DNA of 64,000 nt from Christiangramia salexigens (GCF_001889005.1 NZ_CP018153.1:2204501-2268500), one strand, 5' to 3'. Counted from the stretch's first letter, positions 43,975-53,074 are shown. Made by a program: numbers and translations. The notes: generated from the sequence alone by a model not told the origin.

Positions 43975-45405
43975 CTATTCTATCTCAGAAACCCTCAAGG
44001 TATTAACCATTCCTTTAGCAACAATAGGCATTGCAGCAAGGTTAATTGAAAAGTCTCCTGCCTCTACAAACTTATTTTTCTTCGCAATAGTATTAATATC
44101 TTCGATAGTCTCATCTGTACTTACGAACTTATCATAGAAAAATGCCTTAACTCCCCATAGCAGACTTAATTGGTTAAGAATTCTTCTATTTGAAGTGAAT
44201 ACAAGAATATGAGCTTCCGGTCTCCAGGCAGAGATCTGGAAAGCCGTATAACCACTATTGGTTAAAGTACAAATAGCTTTAGCCTTGATTTCATTGGCCA
44301 TATGAGCTGCATGATAACATACCGCCTTAGTGATATATCTTTTGGTTTTCACATGCGGTGGCTCGTGAGGTACTTTGATCAAAGGAGAATTTTCCACACT
44401 CTTCAGGATCTGAGACATTTTTTGAATCACCTGAACTGGAAATTGTCCTACAGAAGTTTCACCACTTAGCATCACAGCATCTGCCCCATCCATTACAGAG
44501 TTCGCAACATCGTTCACCTCTGCTCTTGTTGGAGTAAGACTGGTAATCATGGTTTCCATCATTTGAGTAGCAATGATCACGGGAATACGAGCCTTTTTAG
44601 CCGTAAGCACCAATTTCTTTTGGATCAATGGCACTTCATGAGCAGGAATCTCAACTCCAAGATCTCCTCTGGCAACCATTAATCCATCGCAATATGCTAC
44701 GATCTTATCTATATTTTCAACACCCTCGGGCTTTTCGATCTTAGCTATGATTGGAATTTTGTGTTCTGTATGTTTCTTAATCAGATCTTGTAATTCCATC
44801 AGATCCTCGGCATGTCTCACAAATGAAAGTGCAATCCAGTCCACGTCCATCTCACAGGCAAAGATCGCATCCTTTACATCTTTTTCGGTTAATGCAGGCA
44901 ATGAGATATTTGTATTTGGAAGGTTTACACCTTTCTTAGATTTTAATGGACCTCCCTGAATTACCTTAGTCTTTACCTCATTCTTTTTATTGGTGTGAAC
45001 CACCTCAAAGATCAGTTTCCCGTCATCCAACAAGATTCTTTCCCCTGCTTTTACATCACGTGGAAAAGAATCATAATTCATAAAAACTTTTTTCGAAGTC
45101 CCCTTGAATTCCTTTCCTGTTGCAAAAATTATCTCATCTCCTTCACTTACCACAACTTCTTCCTGCATGGTACCTACTCGAAGTTTTGGTCCCTGTAGAT
45201 CGCCAAGAATAGCAGCATTATAGCCATCTTCTTCGTTTAGCTCTCTAATCATTTTTATACGCTCGCGTACATCATCATAATTAGCATGAGAAAAATTGAT
45301 TCGGAAAACATTTACACCTTCCGCCAGCATATTTCTTAAAACGTCCTTACTACTTGTAGCGGGACCTAATGTTGCAACAATCTTTGTTTTTTTATTGGTA
45401 GGCAT
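43975..45405 (-). CDS. pyk: Pyruvate kinase
   Basis: 476 aa. N-terminal KIVATLGPATS (8-18), the active-site signature IPIIAKIEKPEGVENIDKI (about 214-232, Lys as catalytic base), MVARGDLGVEIP (about 239-250) and ATQMMETM for the metal/substrate site. The C-terminal allosteric domain is present to the end. It makes pyruvate and ATP from phosphoenolpyruvate and ADP in glycolysis. Its ATG shares a base with the stop of the IPExxxVDY gene (TAATG), coupling the two, a pairing typical of Bacteroidota. Confidence 0.98.
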   Translation of the reverse strand: MPTNKKTKIVATLGPATSSKDVLRNMLAEGVNVFRINFSHANYDDVRERIKMIRELNEEDGYNAAILGDLQGPKLRVGTMQEEVVVSEGDEIIFATGKEFKGTSKKVFMNYDSFPRDVKAGERILLDDGKLIFEVVHTNKKNEVKTKVIQGGPLKSKKGVNLPNTNISLPALTEKDVKDAIFACEMDVDWIALSFVRHAEDLMELQDLIKKHTEHKIPIIAKIEKPEGVENIDKIVAYCDGLMVARGDLGVEIPAHEVPLIQKKLVLTAKKARIPVIIATQMMETMITSLTPTRAEVNDVANSVMDGADAVMLSGETSVGQFPVQVIQKMSQILKSVENSPLIKVPHEPPHVKTKRYITKAVCYHAAHMANEIKAKAICTLTNSGYTAFQISAWRPEAHILVFTSNRRILNQLSLLWGVKAFFYDKFVSTDETIEDINTIAKKNKFVEAGDFSINLAAMPIVAKGMVNTLRVSEIE

Positions 45406-45890
45406 TATTCGAATATTAGATTTTGTTTGGATTTTAATTGATCGGTATCTACTGCATAAGCAGCCTGCACTTGTGGAATCTGACCTATTTTTGTTAGGAG
45501 TTTATTAAATTCCTTTTGTTTCATTTCTTCACTTATCTTAAGAAAAAAATCTACCTTTTTATACTCCGGAACCAAGTAAACTTCCTGCGGTCTTACCTCT
45601 TCCTCCTCGAAAAGCGAACCTGAGCTAAGAATTCTTTTTGGTTCACCTTTAAACTTGTTGGCTACAAGAAAAAAGTTATAATAGGTATTTGGATCCTTAT
45701 GTGAAAACAGAGCATATATCGCCTGATATTCGGCATACTCAAAATCAATATCCCTACGCTCTCTTTCAAGCCGGATATTAAGGTATTTATTAATAGAATA
45801 CGCCATCTTATATTCTTCTAATGAGGAATATATGGCGATCAAATAAAATTGCTCATCTTCAACTTCCAGCAGCATTTTATGCGATTGCAT
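45405..45890 (-). CDS. IPExxxVDY family protein
   Basis: 161 aa Bacteroidota-specific protein. The naming motif appears as VPEYKKVDF (107-115), matching IPExxxVDY with conservative changes. Soluble alpha/beta composition; SINKYLNIRLERERRDIDF (about 32-50) is also family-typical. Function is unknown, but the gene is regularly upstream of pyk in this phylum, and here its stop overlaps the pyk start. A start at the internal Met6 is possible. Confidence 0.9.
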   Translation of the reverse strand: MQSHKMLLEVEDEQFYLIAIYSSLEEYKMAYSINKYLNIRLERERRDIDFEYAEYQAIYALFSHKDPNTYYNFFLVANKFKGEPKRILSSGSLFEEEEVRPQEVYLVPEYKKVDFFLKISEEMKQKEFNKLLTKIGQIPQVQAAYAVDTDQLKSKQNLIFE

Positions 45891-46004
45891 AAATTTTCAC
45901 TTTAAGGATAAAGATAATATATGATTAACAAATTGAAGATAAATGGGCCTAAAAATTCAATATTATTTACGAAAACGTTATAGTTTAAGCTAATTCGTCA
46001 AGAA

Positions 46005-46736
46005 TTATTCAATTTTATTCTGTAAGGCGTAATAAGCTCTTTTAGAAGCTTTTTCTTCTGCTTTCTTTTTTGAAGTTGCACGGGCTTTAGCGATCACCCT
46101 ATCGCTAATCCTCAATTTAACCGCGAAATGTTTGAGTTCGTCATTACCGGTATCTTCGTAGATCTCAAAATCGAATTCCTTCTTTTCTTTTTGACACCAT
46201 TCGATCAACAAGCTTTTATAGCTTATCACTTTTCCCTCTAGTTGTTCAATATCCACATAAGGATCTATCACCCTTTCATGAATGAATTTCTCACAATACT
46301 TAAAACCTTTATCCAGATAAATGGCTCCGATGAGAGCTTCAAAAAGATTTCCGTGGATATTTACACCGAATTGTTCTTTTGGAATATTCGTTTCAACATG
46401 GTCTATTAATTCCAGATCTTTACCTAACTCATTGAGGTGTTTCCGGCTTACAACCTTGGATCTCATCTTGGTAAGATAACCTTCATTCCCGCCAGGAACG
46501 GCCCGGAATAAATGAGAAGCTACTACTGCACTTAGCATGGCATCCCCAAGGAATTCCATACGCTCAAAATTAATTGCATTTCCCTCTTTATCTCTTTTAT
46601 TGAGTGATCTATGGGTAAAGGCTTTTTTATAATGAGTAAGATTTTTTGGCTTAAAACCCAGAATCTTTGTGAGTACAGCAAAAAAATTCCCGCCCTTAGA
46701 AGAGCGGGAATTTAGTATGTTACGAATAACACTCAT
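46005..46736 (-). CDS. rnc: Ribonuclease III
   Basis: 243 aa. RNase III signature NFERMEFLGDAMLSAVVA (about 53-70) with catalytic Glu/Asp, the second acidic pair in GNLFEALIGAIYLDKG (about 123-138), and a C-terminal double-stranded RNA-binding domain (about 165-240) ending AEEKASKRAYYALQ. It processes rRNA precursors and cuts structured RNAs, including sRNA-mRNA duplexes. It follows fabF with a 3-nt gap, in the conserved acpP-fabF-rnc order. Confidence 0.97.
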   Translation of the reverse strand: MSVIRNILNSRSSKGGNFFAVLTKILGFKPKNLTHYKKAFTHRSLNKRDKEGNAINFERMEFLGDAMLSAVVASHLFRAVPGGNEGYLTKMRSKVVSRKHLNELGKDLELIDHVETNIPKEQFGVNIHGNLFEALIGAIYLDKGFKYCEKFIHERVIDPYVDIEQLEGKVISYKSLLIEWCQKEKKEFDFEIYEDTGNDELKHFAVKLRISDRVIAKARATSKKKAEEKASKRAYYALQNKIE

Positions 46737-46739
46737 TGT

Positions 46740-47993
46740 TTATTCGTCTAATTTCTTGAACACCACACATGCATTATGACCTCCAAATCCAAAAGTATTA
46801 CTCATTACTACTTTAACGTCTCGTTTCTGAGCCTTGTTTAAAGTAAGGTTTAATTCCGGATCTATATTCTCATCAATATTTTCATGATTGATGGTAGGTG
46901 GCACAATACCATGCTTCATAGAGAGTATTGCGGCAATTGCTTCAACAGCACCCGCAGCACCCAATAAATGCCCGGTCATTGACTTAGTCGAGTTGATATT
47001 GATGGTCTTCGCGTGATCACCAAACACTTTGGTTATAGCTTTCAATTCTGCTACATCACCAAGTGGCGTAGAAGTACCATGCGTATTGATCGCATCAACA
47101 TCTTCCGGCTTAAGACCGGCATTCTTTAAACAGTTCTTCATAACTGCAACTACTCCATCTCCTTCAGGATGTGGAGCCGTCATGTGATATGCGTCAGATG
47201 AAAGACCTCCGCCTAACACTTCTGCATAAATTTTAGCTCCTCTGGCTTTGGCGTGCTCATATTCTTCAAGAATAAGAGCTCCTCCTCCTTCACCGAGAAC
47301 AAATCCATCTCTGCTGGCATCAAATGGTCTTGAGGCGGTTTCAGGACTATCATTTCTAGTAGAAAGGGCATGCATTGCGTTAAATCCACCCATTCCTGCT
47401 ATAGTCACTGCCGCTTCAGATCCACCCGAAACGATTATATCACTGTGGCCTAAACGTATATTGTTCAATGCATCTATCATTGCATTTGCAGAAGATGCAC
47501 ATGCAGACACAGTAGTATAATTCGCCCCCATAAATCCGTGCTTGATAGAGATATTACCCGGGGCAATATCTGCAATCATTTTCGGGATAAAGAAAGGGTT
47601 GAATCTTGGCGTACCATCCCCTTGTGCGTAATTCAGCATTTCATCCTGGAAGGTTTCCAATCCACCTATCCCGGCTCCCCAAATTACACCCACGCGGAAT
47701 TTGTCTACCGTATCAAGATCAATACCGGAATCCAGAATAGCCTCGTCTGCAGATACCATTGCATATTGAGCGAACCTATCAAGTTTTCTGGCTTCCTTGC
47801 GGTCAAAATGATCGAGAGGATTAAAATTTTTGAGTTCGCAAGCGAATTTAGTCTTGAACTTCTCGGTATCAAAGTAAGTGATAGGTGCACTACCACTCTT
47901 ACCATTAATTAGTCCTTCCCAATAGTCATTCAGGTTGTTACCAATTGGGGTTAAGGCCCCAAGGCCTGTAACTACAACTCGCTTTAACTCCAT
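46740..47993 (-). CDS. fabF: 3-Oxoacyl-ACP synthase II
   Basis: 417 aa condensing enzyme. The catalytic triad is complete: Cys165 in VSACASSAN, His305 in NTHGTSTPLGD and His342 in SMTGHLLGAAGA. It elongates acyl-ACP with malonyl-ACP in fatty acid synthesis and sets the unsaturated C16/C18 balance in many bacteria. Cytoplasmic homodimer. It lies 17 nt behind acpP and immediately ahead of rnc. Confidence 0.98.
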   Translation of the reverse strand: MELKRVVVTGLGALTPIGNNLNDYWEGLINGKSGSAPITYFDTEKFKTKFACELKNFNPLDHFDRKEARKLDRFAQYAMVSADEAILDSGIDLDTVDKFRVGVIWGAGIGGLETFQDEMLNYAQGDGTPRFNPFFIPKMIADIAPGNISIKHGFMGANYTTVSACASSANAMIDALNNIRLGHSDIIVSGGSEAAVTIAGMGGFNAMHALSTRNDSPETASRPFDASRDGFVLGEGGGALILEEYEHAKARGAKIYAEVLGGGLSSDAYHMTAPHPEGDGVVAVMKNCLKNAGLKPEDVDAINTHGTSTPLGDVAELKAITKVFGDHAKTININSTKSMTGHLLGAAGAVEAIAAILSMKHGIVPPTINHENIDENIDPELNLTLNKAQKRDVKVVMSNTFGFGGHNACVVFKKLDE

Positions 47994-48010
47994 ATGGTGT
48001 GTTGGTTTTT

Positions 48011-48247
48011 TTATTTCTTAGCGTCTTCGATATATGAAATTGCCTGACCTACAGTAGCGATGTTCTCTGCTTGATCGTCTGGGATCTGAATGTCAAATTC
48101 CTTTTCGAATTCCATGATCAATTCCACTGTGTCTAGTGAATCAGCACCCAAGTCGTTGGTGAAGCTGGCTTCGTTTACAACTTCGTTCTCGTCAACTCCT
48201 AATTTGTCAACGATTATAGCTTTTACTCTTGATGCAATGTCTGACAT
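48011..48247 (-). CDS. acpP: Acyl carrier protein
   Basis: 78 aa, acidic. The 4-phosphopantetheine attachment serine is Ser37 in [16 protein letters not shown]. It carries growing acyl chains in fatty acid synthesis and supplies donors such as those of the desaturase at 35133. First gene of acpP-fabF-rnc; a TATTTTTG -7 box (48284-48277, minus strand) lies 30 nt ahead of its ATG. Confidence 0.98.
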   Translation of the reverse strand: MSDIASRVKAIIVDKLGVDENEVVNEASFTNDLGADSLDTVELIMEFEKEFDIQIPDDQAENIATVGQAISYIEDAKK

Positions 48248-48276
48248 AATTTTTTATTTTAATTTTGATTAGGAGG

Positions 48277-48284
48277 CAAAAATA
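48277..48284 (-). promoter_or_regulatory. Candidate -7 box of the acpP-fabF-rnc operon
   Basis: TATTTTTG on the minus strand matches TAnnTTTG, 30 nt upstream of acpP. No TTTG is seen at the ideal -33 distance, though T-rich sequence is present. Confidence 0.5.
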
Positions 48285-48393
48285 AAAAACTTTATTTTAA
48301 AACCGATTTTTCCTCCAAAAATGTGATTGTAATTTACATAAATTTCGTTGAATCGATTAATTTTACACATTAATAAATGTTAAGAGCCTAATT

Positions 48394-48990
48394 TTGAGCG
48401 ACAAAGCAAAAGAGACACCTAAAAAGATAGTAATATTTGCTTCGGGGTCTGGTACCAATGCCGAGAATATCATAAAATTTTTCCAAAAATCACAAAATAT
48501 AGAGGTCGCAGCCGTGCTTTCCAACAAGCGATCTGCAGGTGCACTAAAAAGAGCATATAATTTAAATGTAAAAGCCCTGCTGTTTGACAGGGAAGCCTTA
48601 TATGAATCGCACGACGTCTTAAATATTTTAAAAGACATTAAGCCAGACCTTATAGTTCTGGCTGGTTTTCTTTGGCTATTCCCAAAACGGATTATCAGAG
48701 AGTTTTCAGGAAAGATCATTAATATACATCCGGCGCTACTTCCAAATTACGGAGGAAAAGGCATGTATGGAAGTAGAGTACACGAGGCGGTTATCGCTAA
48801 CAAGGAAAAGGAAAGCGGAATTAGTATTCATTATGTAAACGAAAATTATGATGAAGGCCAACTGATCTTCCAAGCCACCACTCAGCTTGAAAATACAGAT
48901 ACTCCTGATAGTCTGGCGCAAAAAATACACAAACTGGAATACAAGCATTTCCCTGAAGTAATCCAACAACTTTTAGAAAAAGAAAAATAG
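48394..48990 (+). CDS. purN: Phosphoribosylglycinamide formyltransferase
   Basis: 198 aa, starting at TTG. Phosphate loop GSGTN (18-22), catalytic Asn110 and His112 in NIHPALLPNYGG, and Asp153 in NYDEGQLIFQ. It transfers a formyl group from 10-formyl-THF to GAR, step three of purine synthesis. Cytoplasmic. Divergent from acpP; its TAG shares a base with the GTG start of rnhA. purF lies 1.5 kb downstream, so this is a loose purine cluster. Confidence 0.95.
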   Translation: MSDKAKETPKKIVIFASGSGTNAENIIKFFQKSQNIEVAAVLSNKRSAGALKRAYNLNVKALLFDREALYESHDVLNILKDIKPDLIVLAGFLWLFPKRIIREFSGKIINIHPALLPNYGGKGMYGSRVHEAVIANKEKESGISIHYVNENYDEGQLIFQATTQLENTDTPDSLAQKIHKLEYKHFPEVIQQLLEKEK

Positions 48991-49454
48991 TGCAGGAACC
49001 ACTAGTGCATATGTATACCGACGGAGCCGCAAGAGGCAACCCCGGACCCGGCGGCTATGGAATAGTTATGGAATGGGTTGGAAAACCTTATAAAAAGGAG
49101 TTTTCAAAAGGATTCAAGCATACCACCAATAATCGCATGGAACTCCTTGCAGTCATAGATGGTCTTAAAAAGTTAAAAACACCTGGAATTAATGTGATCG
49201 TCTTTACAGATTCCAAATATGTGGCCGATACCGTTAATAAAGGATGGGTGTTCGGTTGGGAGAAAAAGTCTTTTGTAAATCGAAAGAACAGTGATCTCTG
49301 GATAGAGTTCCTTAAGGAATATCGTAAACATAAGGTTAAGTTTCAATGGATAAAAGGTCACAATGATCATCCTCAAAATGAACGTTGCGATGCTTTGGCT
49401 GTGGCTGCAAGCAAACAAAAAGATCTACCTAAGGACCGAGGCTATAAATCTTAA
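48990..49454 (+). CDS. rnhA: Ribonuclease HI
   Basis: 154 aa, GTG start overlapping the purN stop. Catalytic carboxylates Asp11 (YTDGAARGNPGPGG), Glu51 (NNRMELLAV), Asp74 (FTDSKYV) and Asp134 (ERCDALA), with His124 in the flexible loop (IKGHNDHP). It removes the RNA strand of RNA-DNA hybrids such as R-loops and primers. A start at Met8 (MYTDGAAR) is the alternative. The basic handle region WEKKSFVNRKN is present. Confidence 0.96.
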   Translation: MQEPLVHMYTDGAARGNPGPGGYGIVMEWVGKPYKKEFSKGFKHTTNNRMELLAVIDGLKKLKTPGINVIVFTDSKYVADTVNKGWVFGWEKKSFVNRKNSDLWIEFLKEYRKHKVKFQWIKGHNDHPQNERCDALAVAASKQKDLPKDRGYKS

Positions 49455-49475
49455 CTTTTCTACTTTAAATTGGAG

Positions 49476-49506
49476 TTTACGCCTTGAAAACTAAACTGTA
49501 TATTTG
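49476..49506 (+). promoter_or_regulatory. Promoter of the PfkB-kinase gene
   Basis: TTTA (49476-49479), exactly 19 nt, TATATTTG (49499-49506), 23 nt ahead of the ATG. A good Bacteroidota promoter match. Confidence 0.65.
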
Positions 49507-49529
49507 CAGCGTCAATTTTAAAACCCGTT

Positions 49530-50453
49530 ATGAGTAAATTACTGATTGTTGGAACCGTTGCATTTGATGCCATTGAAACACCTTTTGGAAAAACCGATAA
49601 AATTTTAGGTGGAGCTGCAACCTATATAGGACTGTCTGCTTCCCACTTTAATGTTGACTCTGCTGTAGTCTCTATTGTTGGGGAAGATTTCCCGAACCAA
49701 TACCTTGACTTACTTCAGAAAAACAATATCGATATTGAAGGTATAGAAGTTGTAAAAGGTGGTAAAACTTTCTTTTGGAGCGGTAAATATCATAACGATC
49801 TTAATTCCAGAGATACTCTGGAAACTCAATTAAATGTACTTGCAGATTTTAATCCGGTAGTACCGGAATCTTATAAGGATGCTGAGTTTGTCATGCTAGG
49901 AAACCTACACCCTTTAGTTCAGTTAAGCGTTCTTGAGCAGGTAAAGGAGCCTAAACTTACAGTTTTGGATACCATGAATTTTTGGATGGACAATGCGCTT
50001 GAGGATCTAATGAAAGTTATTGCAAAAGTAGATGTGATCACTATTAATGACGAAGAAGCAAGACAACTATCCGGTGAATATTCGCTGGTAAAGGCCGCCA
50101 GAAAGATTGAGGAAATGGGACCAAAATATGTTGTTATCAAAAAAGGTGAGCATGGGGCGTTATTGTTCCACAAGGATGATATTTTCTTTGCACCTGCATT
50201 ACCATTAGAAGAAGTTTTTGACCCTACCGGAGCCGGTGATACTTTTGCCGGTGGATTTATAGGCTACCTTGCAAGAACCGGAGATGTCTCTTTTGAAAAT
50301 ATGAAAAGTGCAATTATTTACGGATCGAATCTCGCTTCCTTCTGCGTGGAAAAATTCGGAACCGAAAGGATGCAGGCGCTTACGCAAAGCCAATTAAATG
50401 AGCGGCTGGCCGAGTTCAAGAAGTTAACCAAATTCGAAACACAACTAGATTAA
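49530..50453 (+). CDS. PfkB-family sugar/nucleoside kinase
   Basis: 307 aa ribokinase-fold kinase. The N-terminal GGAATYIGLSAS (27-38) and the C-terminal PfkB signature DPTGAGDTFAGGFIGYLA (about 232-249), with the catalytic Asp in GAGD, are clear. Substrate not determinable; the neighbouring purine genes make a nucleoside such as adenosine or inosine a possibility, ribose or fructose phosphates another. Cytoplasmic. It has its own promoter and is followed by the terminator at 50460. Confidence 0.9.
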   Translation: MSKLLIVGTVAFDAIETPFGKTDKILGGAATYIGLSASHFNVDSAVVSIVGEDFPNQYLDLLQKNNIDIEGIEVVKGGKTFFWSGKYHNDLNSRDTLETQLNVLADFNPVVPESYKDAEFVMLGNLHPLVQLSVLEQVKEPKLTVLDTMNFWMDNALEDLMKVIAKVDVITINDEEARQLSGEYSLVKAARKIEEMGPKYVVIKKGEHGALLFHKDDIFFAPALPLEEVFDPTGAGDTFAGGFIGYLARTGDVSFENMKSAIIYGSNLASFCVEKFGTERMQALTQSQLNERLAEFKKLTKFETQLD

Positions 50454-50459
50454 TATAAC

Positions 50460-50484
50460 GCCCTGTAATTTCAGGGCTTTTTTT
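50460..50484 (+). terminator. Terminator after the PfkB-kinase gene
   Basis: GCCCTG (50460-50465) with CAGGGC (50472-50477), then seven T. It isolates purF as a separate unit. Confidence 0.88.
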
Positions 50485-50524
50485 GTGACAAATTCAACAA
50501 ACTTCCAAAAAGGAAAAGACAGTT

Positions 50525-52423
50525 ATGAGTGATGCTTTAAAACACGAATGCGGAATTGCACAGATCCGGCTCCTAAAACCTCTGGACTATTACAAAGAGA
50601 AATACGGAACCGCTTTTTATGGTATAAATAAAATGTACCTGATGATGGAAAAGCAACATAACCGAGGGCAGGATGGTGCCGGTTTTGCCAGCATCAAACT
50701 CAATACTATCCCGGGAGAAAGATACATCAGCAGGATTCGATCCAATCAGGCCCAGCCTATACAGGATATTTTCGCTCAGATCAACGAAAGAATAAATGAT
50801 GAGATTAAAGAAAATCCTGAATATGCCGAGGATACTGAACTTCAAAAAAGACATATCCCATATTTGGGAGAAGTCTATTTAGGCCATGTTCGATACGGAA
50901 CCTTTGGAAAGAATAGTATAGAAAGTGTTCATCCATTTCTTAGACAGAACAACTGGATGCACCGAAACCTCATAGTAGCCGGAAACTTCAATATGACCAA
51001 TGTTAACCGATTATTTAATAATCTGGTTGAACTCGGACAGCATCCTAAAGAAAGAGCAGACACGGTTACGGTAATGGAGAAGATCGGTCATTTTTTGGAT
51101 TCGGAAGTTAATAAGCTTTATAAGAAGCTTAAAAAGGAAGGTTACTCCAAAGTTGAAGCTTCACCGGTAATTGCAGAAAAACTGAATGTCGCAAAAATTC
51201 TTAAAAAATCTTCCAAGAACTGGGATGGAGGTTACGCCATGGCCGGTATGATGGGACACGGTGATTCTTTTGTACTAAGAGACCCTGCCGGAATTCGTCC
51301 AGCCTATTATTATAAGGACGATGAAGTTGTTGTAGTGGCTTCAGAAAGACCTGTGATCCAAACGGTTTTTAACGTAGACTTTGAGGATGTTAATGAGCTT
51401 CCTCCAGGACATGCTATAATTACCAAGAAGAACGGAACCACCAAGATCAAAGAGATCATTGAACCTTTGGAAAGAAAAGCCTGCTCCTTTGAAAGGATTT
51501 ACTTTTCTCGAGGAAGTGATGCTGAAATTTACCAGGAACGTAAGATGCTTGGTAGATTACTAATGCCTGAAGTTCTAAAATCCATAGAGCACGATACTCT
51601 TAAAACAGTGTTTTCATTTATCCCTAATACTGCAGAAACCTCTTTTTACGGAATGGTAGAAGCGGCACAGGACGAATTGAATAAACAGAAGAACGAAGCG
51701 ATTCTTGAAGAAAAAGATACCCTGACAAATGCCAGGCTGCAGGAAATTCTTTCTCATAGATTGAGAACAGAAAAGATCGCAATAAAGGATGCAAAGTTAA
51801 GAACCTTCATTACAGAAGACAGTAGCAGGGATGATCTTGTTGCCCACGTATATGATGTTACTTATGGCGTAATTCAACCAGATGATAACCTGGTAATTAT
51901 TGATGATAGTATTGTTAGAGGGACTACCCTGAAGAAAAGTATCATTAAAATGATGGACAGGTTAAAACCGAGAAAAATCGTTGTGGTATCTTCAGCACCT
52001 CAAATAAGGTATCCTGACTGCTATGGTATCGATATGGCAAGGCTGGAAGGTCTTGTTGCATTTAGAGCTGCGTTGGAGCTTCTTAAAGAAAATAATAAAT
52101 ATGATCTTGTAGAAGAGGTTTATGAAAAGTGTAAAAAACAGGTAGACCTTGCAGATACAGAGGTTCAAAACTTTGTAAAGGAGATCTATGAACCCTTTAC
52201 AGCAGAGGAGATTTCCGATAAAATAGCCGAGTTACTTTCAACAGAGGAAGTGAATGCTGATGTAAAGGTGATCTATCAGAGTATTGAAAATCTCCACAAG
52301 GCGTGTCCTAAGAATCTGGGAGACTGGTATTTCACAGGGAATTATCCAACTCCAGGAGGAAACCGGGTAGTCAACAGAGCTTTTATGAATTTCTATGAAG
52401 GGATTGATGACAGAGCCTACTAA
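50525..52423 (+). CDS. purF: Amidophosphoribosyltransferase, long Bacteroidota form
   Basis: 632 aa, about 130 longer than E. coli PurF. The class II glutaminase nucleophile is Cys9, after an eight-residue N-terminal MSDALKHE that would need removal or a variant mechanism. RGQDGAGFAS and GHVRYGTFG belong to the same domain. The phosphoribosyltransferase domain holds NLVIIDDSIVRGTTLKKS (about 457-474), the PRPP loop. Extra C-terminal helices (about 525-632) have no counterpart in the short enzymes. It makes phosphoribosylamine from PRPP and glutamine, the first purine step. The RNA array follows directly. Confidence 0.92.
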   Translation: MSDALKHECGIAQIRLLKPLDYYKEKYGTAFYGINKMYLMMEKQHNRGQDGAGFASIKLNTIPGERYISRIRSNQAQPIQDIFAQINERINDEIKENPEYAEDTELQKRHIPYLGEVYLGHVRYGTFGKNSIESVHPFLRQNNWMHRNLIVAGNFNMTNVNRLFNNLVELGQHPKERADTVTVMEKIGHFLDSEVNKLYKKLKKEGYSKVEASPVIAEKLNVAKILKKSSKNWDGGYAMAGMMGHGDSFVLRDPAGIRPAYYYKDDEVVVVASERPVIQTVFNVDFEDVNELPPGHAIITKKNGTTKIKEIIEPLERKACSFERIYFSRGSDAEIYQERKMLGRLLMPEVLKSIEHDTLKTVFSFIPNTAETSFYGMVEAAQDELNKQKNEAILEEKDTLTNARLQEILSHRLRTEKIAIKDAKLRTFITEDSSRDDLVAHVYDVTYGVIQPDDNLVIIDDSIVRGTTLKKSIIKMMDRLKPRKIVVVSSAPQIRYPDCYGIDMARLEGLVAFRAALELLKENNKYDLVEEVYEKCKKQVDLADTEVQNFVKEIYEPFTAEEISDKIAELLSTEEVNADVKVIYQSIENLHKACPKNLGDWYFTGNYPTPGGNRVVNRAFMNFYEGIDDRAY

Positions 52424-52465
52424 AAGTGTCTTTTATCTAATATATTAGCATTTTATCTAATAATA

Positions 52466-52496
52466 TTTGTACGAACTATTTTTCTATATACATTTA
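52466..52496 (+). promoter_or_regulatory. Promoter of RNA unit 1
   Basis: TTTG (52466-52469), exactly 19 nt, TACATTTA (52489-52496). The TAnnTTTA box occurs at the identical offset in front of all four RNA units (also at 52855-52862, 53067-53074, 53279-53286). Only unit 1 has a TTTG at the -33 position. Confidence 0.7.
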
Positions 52497-52573
52497 TACT
52501 ACCATAACATAAGTAGGTTAAGTTCATGGTAGATTTGGGGCAAAAAAAGGTGGATTTATTTCCGCCTTTTTTT
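52497..52573 (+). ncRNA. Tandem small-RNA unit 1
   Basis: A 77-nt core. Hairpin arms CTACCAT (52499-52505) and ATGGTAG (52526-52532) enclose a 20-nt loop (AACATAAGTAGGTTAAGTTC). Linker ATTTGGGGC follows, then an intrinsic terminator: A7-GGTGGA, TTTATT loop, TCCGCC-T7 (52542-52573). The flanks are unrelated to those of units 2-4, yet the core is nearly identical, which points to selection on the RNA itself. Best read as an independent small-RNA gene on the plus strand. Target and function unknown. Confidence 0.65.
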
Positions 52574-52862
52574 ATTTGTACTCATACGTATTTAATTCAT
52601 ATCAGACTAAATTTCAATTAGTTAAAAATCTTCAGAAAAGGCTTAAATGTCTGAATTTGTAAAACCTTTCGCACCACCATTCTCAAAACGGTAAGAAAGA
52701 CTGCTGATAGTATAATGAAATTAAAAACAGAGCAAGAATTTCCATTTTTGTTCACTCTCCACAAGTAAACCATAAACAAATAACTGTTAATCAGTATATT
52801 AACTAATAATTTAGCTCTTCGTCTAAAAAAATCAATTCATAAATTATTTCACATTATATTTA

Positions 52863-52939
52863 ATCTACCATAGCATAAGTAGGTTAAGTTCATGGTAGAT
52901 TTGGGGCAAAAAAAGGTGGATTCATTTCCGCCTTTTTTT
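52863..52939 (+). ncRNA. Tandem small-RNA unit 2
   Basis: Same 77-nt core as unit 1. Arms ATCTACCAT (52863-52871) and ATGGTAGAT (52892-52900), a 20-nt loop differing only at one base (AGC for AAC at its start), and the terminator at 52908-52939 with loop TTCATT. TATATTTA lies immediately upstream. About 60 nt of upstream sequence (CTTCGTCTAAAAAA... region) is shared with units 3 and 4. Confidence 0.65.
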
Positions 52940-53074
52940 ATGGAATAAACTGAACCGATCTGCCTACTTTAAATTGCCATATACTGAATAAATTCTTGCG
53001 TTTCAGTTTCTTAACTAGTATTTAGGTTCTTCGTCTAAAAAATCTCATTCATAAGTTCTTTAGTTCTATATTTA

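Noticed and set aside
52526..52585. Short ORF starting in each RNA unit (MVDLGQKKVDSFPPFF...)
   Set aside because: The frame runs through the intrinsic terminator, and its coding end differs in every copy. Its conservation is explained by the hairpin and terminator, and it begins inside a stem, so a peptide is unlikely.
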